NCBI GenBank assembly: GCA_964493945.1
Contig: CAZBQG010000208.1
Span: 1 to 8,154, forward strand
Length of the DNA stretch: 8,154 bases
Source of the DNA: CAZBQG01 sp964493945
GTDB lineage: Bacteria; Pseudomonadota; Alphaproteobacteria; Rhodospirillales; UBA2165
Direction: 5' to 3'
The translations under genes and the position numbers were made by a program. Below the pieces are notes generated by a model, which searched no databases, was not told where the DNA came from, and was given only the letters and a program-made list of their open reading frames with translations. This document shows positions 1 to 6,214 of this stretch, piece after piece (within the stretch, counting starts at the first letter, position 1; every line of letters begins with the position of its first letter).

Positions 1-17
1 TGATGGTTAACTCTACT

Positions 18-1514
18 TTAGCTGGGTTTCTCCCCGTTGAAAAGGTAGCCAAACTTCTCCCAGGATTTACTTGTATGTTCCGGGCTCGCTTTGTTGATTT
101 CCGGAAACTCGTCACGCCAGTGATAGGGCACGCAGGCATCGATGATCAAGCGCGAAGTGGTAAAATTTTTCACCGCCCGGGCGCCGGGCGTGATGCGGGG
201 ATGGGACTGGGCCGCCTTGCCGCCGGTGATCACGTCGATGGATTCTCCGGGCTCGGCCCGGGTCAGGGCCGCCCAGATCAGCTCTTCCAGGTTGGTCACG
301 TCGATATCGTCATCGGTGACGATGACCCAGCGGTTGCCGTCCACGCCGACCTGGCATTGGGACGCGATATGGCCGGCCTGCTTCGAGTGCCCGGCATAAC
401 GCTGACGGATGGAAATGCCGGTAAGCATGCGCGAGCCGCCGATTTCATGGGCCCAGACCTCGGCAATGTCGGGTACGCCGGCGGCTTCTATGTTCTGTTT
501 CAAAAGCGCTGATCTGGTGATGGCCCGGTAGCGGGAAAATTCATCGGGTAAAAATTGAGGCGTGAAGCCCAGCAAGATGGGATCGTTGCGGTGATAGATG
601 GCCTTGATCTCGACAACCGGGTTGGTGCGGCCCCGCTCCGTATAGGTTCCGGTCCAATCGCCGAAGGGTCCTTCCACTTCGGACACCTCGCCATGGACAT
701 AGCCTTCCAGCACGATTTCCGCGTTGACCGGGAAAGGCAACCCGGTCAGCTTGCCCCGCACCACCTCGACCGGCTTTCCCCTGAGTCCGCCCACCACGTC
801 ATATTCAGAGGTACCTTCCGGCACATCGAAGGCGCCCACGAAAAAGGTCAGCGGATCGCCGCCCAGAACCATGAGCATGGGCATGGGTTCGCCCCTGGCC
901 ATGTATTTTTCCAGATGATAGGCGGCATGGCGTCCGGGCAGCACATTATGGCCAACGGTGTTCTTGCTTTTCAGCATGATGCGGTAAACACCCAGATTGA
1001 CCCAATCCTCATCCGGGGCACGGGTAACGTTGTAGCTGCCGGTGCCGATATAACGCCCGCCGTCCTTTTCATGCCAAAGCGGTGTGGGAAAAATTTCCAG
1101 ATCCACATCATCGCCCATGAGGACATTTTCCATCACCGGGCCATCTTCCACCTCCACCGGCGCGATCAGATTGGTGTCATGGTTATAGATATCGGCGAAA
1201 GCGTGGCTCAGTTCCACTTTGCTGAGGCCGGTGGGGAAGCCCAGACACATGTTTTTGCGGCTGCCCGCGAACAGATTGACCAGCACGCGAAAGCCTTTGT
1301 CAAACCCCGGCACATCGTCGAACAGGACGGCCGGTCCATCATCGCGGTGGCTGAGGATGCCGGCGGCCATGCCTATTTCTTCTTGCCAGCTGGCGCCGCT
1401 GACATGGCGCAATTCACCCAGCCGGTCGGCCTCGTTGATCCAGTCGCGCAGATCGTCATAGGTGAAGCGATGGGGGATGTTGCCGCCAGTTGCGGGCTTG
1501 TCGTCATTGCTCAT
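18..1514 (-). CDS. UbiD family prenyl-FMN-dependent decarboxylase (UbiD-1), complete
   Basis: A 498-residue protein of normal length for the UbiD family, whose members bind prenylated FMN, a divalent metal and K+ and reversibly decarboxylate aromatic or alpha,beta-unsaturated acids in the cytoplasm. The family signature is clear: DGGRYIGTGS near residue 151, then N173-LGVY-R178, H196 (18 residues after the Arg), E237 in a SEY triplet, AEIVLEG near 265, and E281-GPFG-D286. By position, N173/H196/E237 match the metal ligands and R178/E281/D286 the catalytic Arg-Glu-Asp/Glu set of Fdc1 and E. coli UbiD, so the enzyme should be active. The N-terminus (DDLRDWINEADRLGELRHV) is the usual family start. 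A GGG-containing weak ribosome site precedes the ATG by 6 nt. It is transcribed away from the rest of the window, and the gene before it is on the opposite strand. Substrate unknown; calling it the ubiquinone-pathway UbiD would be unjustified, because the two other UbiD-like genes nearby suggest catabolic paralogues. Confidence 0.95.
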   Translation of the reverse strand: MSNDDKPATGGNIPHRFTYDDLRDWINEADRLGELRHVSGASWQEEIGMAAGILSHRDDGPAVLFDDVPGFDKGFRVLVNLFAGSRKNMCLGFPTGLSKVELSHAFADIYNHDTNLIAPVEVEDGPVMENVLMGDDVDLEIFPTPLWHEKDGGRYIGTGSYNVTRAPDEDWVNLGVYRIMLKSKNTVGHNVLPGRHAAYHLEKYMARGEPMPMLMVLGGDPLTFFVGAFDVPEGTSEYDVVGGLRGKPVEVVRGKLTGLPFPVNAEIVLEGYVHGEVSEVEGPFGDWTGTYTERGRTNPVVEIKAIYHRNDPILLGFTPQFLPDEFSRYRAITRSALLKQNIEAAGVPDIAEVWAHEIGGSRMLTGISIRQRYAGHSKQAGHIASQCQVGVDGNRWVIVTDDDIDVTNLEELIWAALTRAEPGESIDVITGGKAAQSHPRITPGARAVKNFTTSRLIIDACVPYHWRDEFPEINKASPEHTSKSWEKFGYLFNGEKPS

Positions 1515-1685
1515 TTTGTTCCCTTTTTTCTATTCCAGAAGCTCACCCGCCGTCAGAAATTGATGCGCACCCTACCGGTTTACACCAGGAATTAGAGATC
1601 CAAGGTGAATGTGGGGTAGGCGTAGACCATGTATGCCGACTCAGCCGCCGTTATAGCGTGGTGGATGGCGAAGGCAAGGCTAAGA

Positions 1686-1715
1686 TTGCCCCGGGGTGCC
1701 GGGCGGTGTTATTCT
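1686..1715 (+). promoter_or_regulatory. Candidate sigma-70-type promoter for the small lipoprotein gene
   Basis: TTGCCC (1686-1691) and TATTCT (1710-1715) each match 4 of 6 consensus positions and are 18 nt apart. The expected start of transcription is near 1722, just ahead of the ribosome site at 1727-1731. Matches this weak occur by chance, so this is a suggestion only. Confidence 0.3.
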
Positions 1716-1726
1716 CCGGCAAAATT

Positions 1727-1731
1727 GGAGG
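1727..1731 (+). promoter_or_regulatory. Ribosome binding site GGAGG that sets the start at 1737
   Basis: GGAGG lies 5 nt before the ATG at 1737. The longer in-frame ATG at 1629 has no comparable site, and only the 1737 start places a signal peptide at the N-terminus. Confidence 0.75.
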
Positions 1732-1736
1732 TTGTC

Positions 1737-2030
1737 ATGCGATCATTGATCTTATTCGGCGCGGTCATTCTGGGTTTGAACGGATGCATTATAGCAGAAG
1801 AAAAATTCGCTACCCACAAGCTGGCCGAAGGCGGCTATGAGGTGGCTCTGTCCCAATCGATCCTCAACGTAGGCATGGATGTTTACGGCAGTCCTCTGAC
1901 TGTGGAACAAGCGGTGCTTGCAAAAGCCAAGAAGCTCTGCGCCAACGACCATAGGCTAAGCGAACCGGAAATGCGCAAGCGCCCGGAATATCTGGAAGCG
2001 GAAAAAGTCTGGATCGTCACCTGCAAATAA
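1737..2030 (+). CDS. Small predicted lipoprotein of unknown function (97 aa)
   Basis: I do not recognise the family. The protein starts MRSLILFGAVILGLNGC, a short hydrophobic signal peptide ending in a lipobox-like LNGC with Cys17, so it is probably lipid-anchored and faces the periplasm. The mature part is about 80 residues, polar, with Cys68 (KKLCAND) and a near-terminal Cys96 (VTCK) that could form a disulfide. The motif EGGYEVALSQSI near residues 31-42 suggests a beta strand. The start is fixed by the GGAGG site. It stands alone: divergent from UbiD-1 and convergent with the amidohydrolase gene, with no visible functional tie to either. Its existence as a gene is well supported by the signal peptide, ribosome site and full-length frame; its role is open. 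Confidence 0.75.
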   Translation: MRSLILFGAVILGLNGCIIAEEKFATHKLAEGGYEVALSQSILNVGMDVYGSPLTVEQAVLAKAKKLCANDHRLSEPEMRKRPEYLEAEKVWIVTCK

Positions 2031-2057
2031 GTGTGACGCATCCGGCCTGAACCAAAC

Positions 2058-2077
2058 CGCCCGCCACCCGGCGGGCG
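2058..2077 (-). terminator. GC-rich hairpin between convergent stops, likely terminator of the amidohydrolase gene
   Basis: A perfect 8-bp inverted repeat, CGCCCGCC / GGCGGGCG, with a 4-nt loop starts one base after the amidohydrolase stop codon. On the minus strand it is followed by GTTTGGTTC, a weak T-rich stretch. On the plus strand no T-run follows, but the hairpin sits 27 nt after the lipoprotein stop and could impede transcription in both directions. Confidence 0.6.
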
Positions 2078-2078
2078 A

Positions 2079-3152
2079 TCACCCCAGATCAAGCCCATAG
2101 AGGTCGATACAATTCTGGCTTAACACCCGCTTCAGCTTTTCCGGCTCCAGATCGCCCATCTGGCGGGCGATGAGGGCGCGGGAATTGGGCCAGGTCATGT
2201 TGGGGTGGGGATAATCGCTGGTCCACATGCAGTTCCTGTCGCCCCAATATTCGAGCGTTTTCCCGCCGGCGGCATCGTCCATGAAGGTCAGATACATATG
2301 GTCGGCGAATATTTCGCTGGGCAGGCGGGAGATCATGAAATCCTCGTTGGGGTGGCCCGGCTTGTTGAAGCGGCGGTAATAATAATCATATTGCTGAAAC
2401 AGAAAGGGCGCCCAGCCGATCTCGCCCTCGACGATGACCACCTTGAGCTTGGGGTTGCGCTCGAACACGCCTGAAAAGATTATATCGTAGACATTGGTAT
2501 AGATGTCATGGGTCTTGGTGTTCACCGCGCCCCGTATGCGGTCCAGCCCGGTGGGCCCGAAGCGGAAATAATTGAAGCCCGAAAGAATATGAAAATGAAG
2601 CGGCTGGCCAAGCTCCGCCGCCGCCGCCCATAATTTCTCGTAATGATCCGAGATCAGCGGCAGATCGGGATGGGGCACCTGCCAGACCAGCCCGCCCAGC
2701 ATGCCCATATCGGCGCATCGGTGCATCTCCTTGATGGCCACATCCACATCGTAAACCGCCAGGCACGGAACGGCGAAAAGCCTGTCGGGTGCACCTTTGC
2801 AGAAATCGGCGACCCAATCGTTATAGACCCGGAAGGCGGCTTCCTGCTCGCGCTGGTCCAGGGCAAAAAGCGCCAGGGTATAGGTGGGATAGATGATTTC
2901 GGCGGCCACCCCGTCCAGCTCCATATCCTGGATGCGTACCTTGGGATCGATGCCGCCCTTGGGGCGGGTTTCCAGCATGATTGGCGGGCGGGTGATTTTT
3001 TCACGGATATCGGCCGGCAATTCGTCGAACATTTCCGGCGGCTCGTCCACATGGCCATCGGCCGAGACGAGGAATTCAGGCATTTTCTCGCCGGCCTTTT
3101 TCATCTCATCGGTCACAAAGCGGGCCGACATTTCATCAGGGGTCATATTCAT
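2079..3152 (-). CDS. Amidohydrolase family 2 (LigW / ACMSD-like) metal-dependent hydrolase or decarboxylase
   Basis: A 357-residue protein of the amidohydrolase_2 (TIM-barrel) family. Visible landmarks in order: SADGHVDEPPEMF (D32, H34; the first metal motif in D-x-H form), an extended middle barrel, PLHFHILSG (H186, H188), PKLKVVIVEGEIGW (residues 234-247), and MWTSDYPHPNMTWPNS (D313, H316), the usual C-terminal Asp of this family. Relatives include the non-oxidative decarboxylases gamma-resorcylate decarboxylase, LigW and ACMSD as well as plain hydrolases, so decarboxylation of an aromatic or dienoic acid is possible but not shown. The start at 3152 is chosen over the in-frame 3188 because AAAAGGAG lies 8 nt before it on the minus strand. 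It reads in the same direction as the hydrolase gene upstream but is separated from it by a terminator, so it has its own promoter. Confidence 0.9.
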   Translation of the reverse strand: MNMTPDEMSARFVTDEMKKAGEKMPEFLVSADGHVDEPPEMFDELPADIREKITRPPIMLETRPKGGIDPKVRIQDMELDGVAAEIIYPTYTLALFALDQREQEAAFRVYNDWVADFCKGAPDRLFAVPCLAVYDVDVAIKEMHRCADMGMLGGLVWQVPHPDLPLISDHYEKLWAAAAELGQPLHFHILSGFNYFRFGPTGLDRIRGAVNTKTHDIYTNVYDIIFSGVFERNPKLKVVIVEGEIGWAPFLFQQYDYYYRRFNKPGHPNEDFMISRLPSEIFADHMYLTFMDDAAGGKTLEYWGDRNCMWTSDYPHPNMTWPNSRALIARQMGDLEPEKLKRVLSQNCIDLYGLDLG

Positions 3153-3160
3153 CCTGTGGT

Positions 3161-3168
3161 CTCCTTTT
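3161..3168 (-). promoter_or_regulatory. Ribosome binding site AAAAGGAG that sets the amidohydrolase start at 3152
   Basis: The site lies 8 nt before the ATG at 3152. It falls inside the longer in-frame reading from 3188, which argues that the 12 extra N-terminal residues are not translated. Confidence 0.7.
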
Positions 3169-3203
3169 GCCTCCGGATTGTCCACCATTTTCGGCGGTGG
3201 TTC

Positions 3204-3234
3204 ATTTTATCCCGGAATGCGTGGCCCGGTACAA
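3204..3234 (-). promoter_or_regulatory. Candidate promoter of the amidohydrolase gene
   Basis: On the minus strand TAAAAT (3204-3209) matches 5 of 6 bases of the -10 consensus. TTGTAC (3229-3234) is a poor -35 at a long 19-nt spacing. It lies between the upstream terminator and the gene, the right place, but the match is weak. Confidence 0.25.
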
Positions 3235-3316
3235 TGGGTGGGCGCAGTTTACCCGCTGTTGCCAGAATGCCGGCCTTTTGAACCGGGGTGTTGGACTTCG
3301 CCTTTTTAGTGGATTG

Positions 3317-3356
3317 AAAAAATAGGCACCCATCACCACGCAGGTGACGGGTGCCT
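3317..3356 (-). terminator. Strong intrinsic terminator of the alpha/beta hydrolase gene
   Basis: A 14-bp stem (3324-3337 with 3343-3356; arms AGGCACCCATCACC and GGTGACGGGTGCCT) closes a 5-nt loop. Read on the minus strand, the one irregular position becomes a G-U pair, while on the plus strand it is an A-C mismatch. Only the minus strand has a run of six T after the stem (3317-3322). Both points give the direction. It begins 17 nt after the hydrolase stop codon. Confidence 0.9.
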
Positions 3357-3373
3357 AATGCCTTATGGCTCTC

Positions 3374-4301
3374 CTAGCTTGATGGCTTGGGAGACGCCTT
3401 TTTTTGTTTTGGTGGCGCCAGGATCAATAGCCATTCCTTAACGAGATCACGGGATGCGGATGGCGTTTCGAGGTGCAGAGTGTCCAGCGCTACATAACGG
3501 CTTTTGGGATTCTTTGGTGCCAAGCCGAAGGCGTAGGCCCGGCCAACCTTGCGCGCCGTGCTTTGATTGTCATCGATCCAGAGAAGAGCTGTTTTCGGAT
3601 CCAATTTAGGCGTGTTCACCGACATTGCCTTCATCCCTTTGGGGTCTTCATAACTGAAAAGAATGTTGGCGTGGTTTTGATTTCAAATTCGTACCAGCCT
3701 TGGCCGCCAATATTCTGCGAACTAAAAACCGCTGGCTGGTCTCCCTTGCCTGCCGCAATCAGATCAATCGTCTTTTGAGCTTGCGACCAGATTCCCTTGA
3801 AACGTGCCTTGGTGAATTTGAGCCTCTTCCCAGACAAACGCGCTAAGAACTGTTTTCCTAACGGACTGTTCGGTGCGACCAGTTCTAAAACCGGAGCTGG
3901 GGCAACTGCCAGAACTCCATTGATCCCTTTTAATCTCGCCCCCATACCAATGGCGGCGCTACCGCCGGAGCTCATACCCGCAACGATGATTGTCTTCATT
4001 CCTTGTGCTTTGAGATCAGTTACGTTTTTCCCGACCAAAGATAAAGCGTCTTCCATAGAACGGAATATTGTGGCTCCCCTTTCCTGCCGGCCCAGGGCAT
4101 TTTGGGTGTAATGACTGTTACGCCATAGGATCGCATGTTCGAAATTAGAGCGCGGCTCGAACCATCATTCGGTTGCCCACCCTTGCCATGCATGTAGACG
4201 ACGCCGATTCCTTGGCCCTCATTGCCGCCCGATTGAGTGGATTGGCAGGCCGCGAGTAATAAAAGAACACCGATAGCGCTAACGGTTTTTCTAGCAAGCA
4301 T
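3374..4301 (-). pseudogene. Lipoprotein alpha/beta hydrolase, reading frame broken by two single-base losses
   Basis: Three pieces on the minus strand (4301-4020, 4056-3631, 3634-3374) make one protein if a single T is restored in each of two places: near 4064-4069 (giving PQYFRSMEDA) and in the run at 3657-3660 (giving TFFFSYEDPKG). The restored length is 930 nt, 309 residues. It begins with a lipoprotein signal, LLLLAAC (Cys19), then VVYMHGKGG (35-42), a typical oxyanion-loop region. The nucleophile motif GMSSGGSA (Ser111) follows, then LLWIDDN (Asp244/245) and LDTLHLE (His277): a complete Ser-Asp-His triad in the right order. It would be an outer-membrane or inner-membrane anchored periplasmic esterase-like enzyme; substrate unknown. 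AAGGA lies 6 nt before the ATG. The preserved triad and terminator suggest either a very recent pseudogene or two base-call losses in the assembly. Base composition is lower in G+C than the UbiD genes (28 of 60 bases in 3661-3720). Confidence 0.8.
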
Positions 4302-4400
4302 CTTAAATCCTTCTCCGTATTTCAGGTAAGTTTAGGGGCCAACCTTGCAACAACATTGGTTTTCACGCAAAACCCAAATGGACTATATCGGGGATTTTCT

Positions 4401-4430
4401 TTGGCTATTCTTTCTTAAACTTGAGATAAA
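4401..4430 (+). promoter_or_regulatory. Candidate promoter of the UbiD-2 / UbiD-3 genes
   Basis: TTGGCT (4401-4406) and GATAAA (4425-4430) each match 4 of 6 consensus bases with an 18-nt spacer, inside the AT-rich part of the divergent region. Transcription would begin near 4437, leaving a leader of about 115 nt. Weak evidence. Confidence 0.22.
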
Positions 4431-4534
4431 TTTTCCAAGGACGGGATAGGTTTCCATGTTTCGTCTCAGTGCGATAAAGTTATCCAACGCAATCCGCATC
4501 GAACCCACCGAGCGATGACCATAAAGTGATGATT

Positions 4535-4542
4535 GAGGGAGG
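4535..4542 (+). promoter_or_regulatory. Ribosome binding site GAGGGAGG that sets the UbiD-2 start at 4551
   Basis: The site is 8 nt before the ATG at 4551. It overlaps the coding part of a longer in-frame reading that would begin with TTG at 4533, so that longer start is unlikely. Confidence 0.75.
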
Positions 4543-4550
4543 CCCGTTTC

Positions 4551-6113
4551 ATGTCTGTCGACGAGCCAGCGAGAACCAATTTGGCCGATACTGAACGTTT
4601 CCGGTTGCGCGCCTTCGTCGAGCGGCTGATTGACGAGAACGAGGTCGAGATCCACGAGCAGGCCAGGCCACTGATCGAGCTCGGTACCCATTTGGATGGC
4701 AATGCCAAGGCCGTGTTGTTTCGCCAGGCGGGGCCGGAAGGGGCCGAGGTCGTCGGCAATGTCCTTGGATCGCGCGAACGTATCGCGCTTGCTTTCGATG
4801 CGCCGCCGCAGGGCCTGGTCGCTGAAATCATGAAACGTCTCGACCATCCCCAGCCGGTGATCGAAATCCCATCCTCCCAGGCACCGGTTCATCAGATCAT
4901 TGAGAGCGGCGATGAGGCCGATCTGACCAGCCTGCCCTCTCATGTGCAGCACGGGTTTGATGGTGGCCCATATATCTCCAGTGGTATCGATTTTACGGTC
5001 AACGCCGAGACCGGCTGGACCAATGTGGGTTGCCGCCGGCTGATGCTGCGTAGCCGCACCGAAGCGGGCATCGATCTGGTTTCCCCCAGCGATCTGCGCG
5101 CCCATTACCTGGAACGGTCCGCCCTGGGGGAACCAGTGCCGATCGCTTTGACGCTGGGTTCCCACCCGGCCGATTTCATTGCCTCCAGCCTGCGTCTGCC
5201 GGGCGATGAATTGCCCCTGTTGGGAGCTCTTCGCGGTGCCCCGCTGGCCGCCGTCAAATGCGTTACCAACGGCATCCGGGTGCCCGCCGATGCCGAGATC
5301 GTGATCGAGGGATATCTCGACGCAAACGGCCATGTGGAACCGGAAGGGCCCTATGGCGAGTTTTTCGGCTATTACGGGGTGATGAAACAGAACCCCGTCT
5401 TTCATCTGACCGCCATCACCAGGCGCCGCGATGCCTTGTTTCAGACGGTGACCATCGGCGGCCGCCACCTGACCAATACGGATACGGCCCAGATCGGCGT
5501 TCTGCGCACCGAAGCCACGGCATGGCAGGCGTTGCAAACCGCGATTCGCGAGCCCTTGGCGGTCTGCGCCACCGCCGCCAGCAATGGCGGCAACAATCTG
5601 CGCGTGGCCATGCGCCAAAGGGTGCCCGGCGAGGCGCGCAACGCCATAGCCGCCGTGTTCGGATCGCTGGTCAACATCAAGCATGTCTTTGTTGTCGACG
5701 GAGATATCGATGTCTATTCCGATGCTCAGATGGAATGGGCGCTGGGCACCCGGTTTCAGGCCGATCGCGACCTGGTGATCGAAACGGGTTTTCGCGTCAT
5801 GCCCCTGGATCCATCACTGGATGGCAGCCGGACGGGTGCCAAGGCGGGGTTTGATTTGACCTTGCCGTTCAATCGCGAGGGCGTGTTGGCCCTGACCGTT
5901 CCGGAGCCTCCAAAATTTAGTGGCCCGGCCCGCTTCCAGACTACGCGCGCAGCGCTTGAATCCGGACCCATGGCCTTTGCCCAAATCATGGAGGCCGTCG
6001 GCAGCGATGATGGTCGCGAGGTGGCTTGCGATCTCGACGAGTTGCGCAAGGCATCGCGGCTGACGCGCCTGCCCCAAGGCGAATATTCGCTGGTTGAGCC
6101 CAGAGAGACTTAA
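4551..6113 (+). CDS. UbiD family decarboxylase-like protein (UbiD-2) with altered metal site and C-terminal extension
   Basis: A 520-residue UbiD-family protein. The family core is recognisable from GGPYISSGIDF (138-148) through N158-VGCR-R163, GDE with E220, AEIVIEG (248-254), E265-GPYG-E270, and DPSLDGSRTG (420-429). Catalytic Arg163, Glu265 and Glu270 are all kept. The residue 18 after the Arg, His in UbiD-1, UbiD-3 and characterised relatives, is Asp181 here (LVSPSDLR), in an ungapped alignment. The core ends near residue 440. A further stretch of about 80 residues follows, including FAQIMEAVGSDDGRE and LDELRKASRL, helical in character and possibly a small wing-type domain. UbiD-3 follows on the same strand after 101 nt, so the two are probably co-transcribed. 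Likely a prenyl-FMN decarboxylase or carboxylase subunit; activity on its own is less certain than for its neighbours. Confidence 0.9.
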   Translation: MSVDEPARTNLADTERFRLRAFVERLIDENEVEIHEQARPLIELGTHLDGNAKAVLFRQAGPEGAEVVGNVLGSRERIALAFDAPPQGLVAEIMKRLDHPQPVIEIPSSQAPVHQIIESGDEADLTSLPSHVQHGFDGGPYISSGIDFTVNAETGWTNVGCRRLMLRSRTEAGIDLVSPSDLRAHYLERSALGEPVPIALTLGSHPADFIASSLRLPGDELPLLGALRGAPLAAVKCVTNGIRVPADAEIVIEGYLDANGHVEPEGPYGEFFGYYGVMKQNPVFHLTAITRRRDALFQTVTIGGRHLTNTDTAQIGVLRTEATAWQALQTAIREPLAVCATAASNGGNNLRVAMRQRVPGEARNAIAAVFGSLVNIKHVFVVDGDIDVYSDAQMEWALGTRFQADRDLVIETGFRVMPLDPSLDGSRTGAKAGFDLTLPFNREGVLALTVPEPPKFSGPARFQTTRAALESGPMAFAQIMEAVGSDDGREVACDLDELRKASRLTRLPQGEYSLVEPRET

Positions 6114-6214
6114 ATGCAAGTCCACTGATTTTTGACCGCCGCACCATAATTTCCACCGGGAACAGGTCACGCGTGATAGGCTTGGGGGCAAAGCAGGAAT
6201 TTGGGGGGAACTTC

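Larger units (their letters stand above)
1515..1736. other. Divergent intergenic region between UbiD-1 and the small lipoprotein gene
   Basis: These 222 bases separate two divergently read genes and should hold both promoters. Reading frames entering from the right (for example an in-frame ATG at 1629 upstream of the lipoprotein start) lack a ribosome site and look non-coding. Apart from the candidate promoter listed at 1686-1715 I see no operator-like repeat or RNA structure. Confidence 0.5.
4302..4550. other. Divergent intergenic region between the hydrolase and UbiD-2
   Basis: These 249 bases lie between divergent starts and are AT-richer than the flanking plus-strand genes, as expected for promoters in both directions. 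I see no clear operator palindrome, riboswitch or leader gene. Confidence 0.5.

Noticed and set aside
555..1595. A 346-residue open frame on the plus strand opposite UbiD-1
   Set aside because: Shadow of UbiD-1, which carries the full set of catalytic residues; the opposite frame has no family resemblance.
1629..1736. Longer N-terminus for the small lipoprotein from an ATG at 1629
   Set aside because: It would bury the signal peptide inside the protein and it lacks a ribosome site; GGAGG lies before 1737.
2643..3281. A 212-residue open frame on the plus strand opposite the amidohydrolase
   Set aside because: Antisense shadow of a gene with clear metal-binding motifs.
4383..5684. A 433-residue open frame on the minus strand opposite UbiD-2
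   Set aside because: It is a mirror of the high-GC UbiD-2 coding frame, has no family motif or ribosome site, and its composition (rich in Gly, His, Gln) is typical of antisense shadow frames.
6167..6176. Perfect 10-base palindrome TCACGCGTGA upstream of UbiD-3, considered as an operator
   Set aside because: Perfect 10-base palindromes are expected several times by chance in 8 kb, it does not extend outward, and no second copy was noticed near the other genes.
6173..6214. GTG start giving UbiD-3 14 extra N-terminal residues
   Set aside because: The added residues do not resemble the family N-terminus, while the ATG at 6215 begins exactly at it with a G-rich site upstream.
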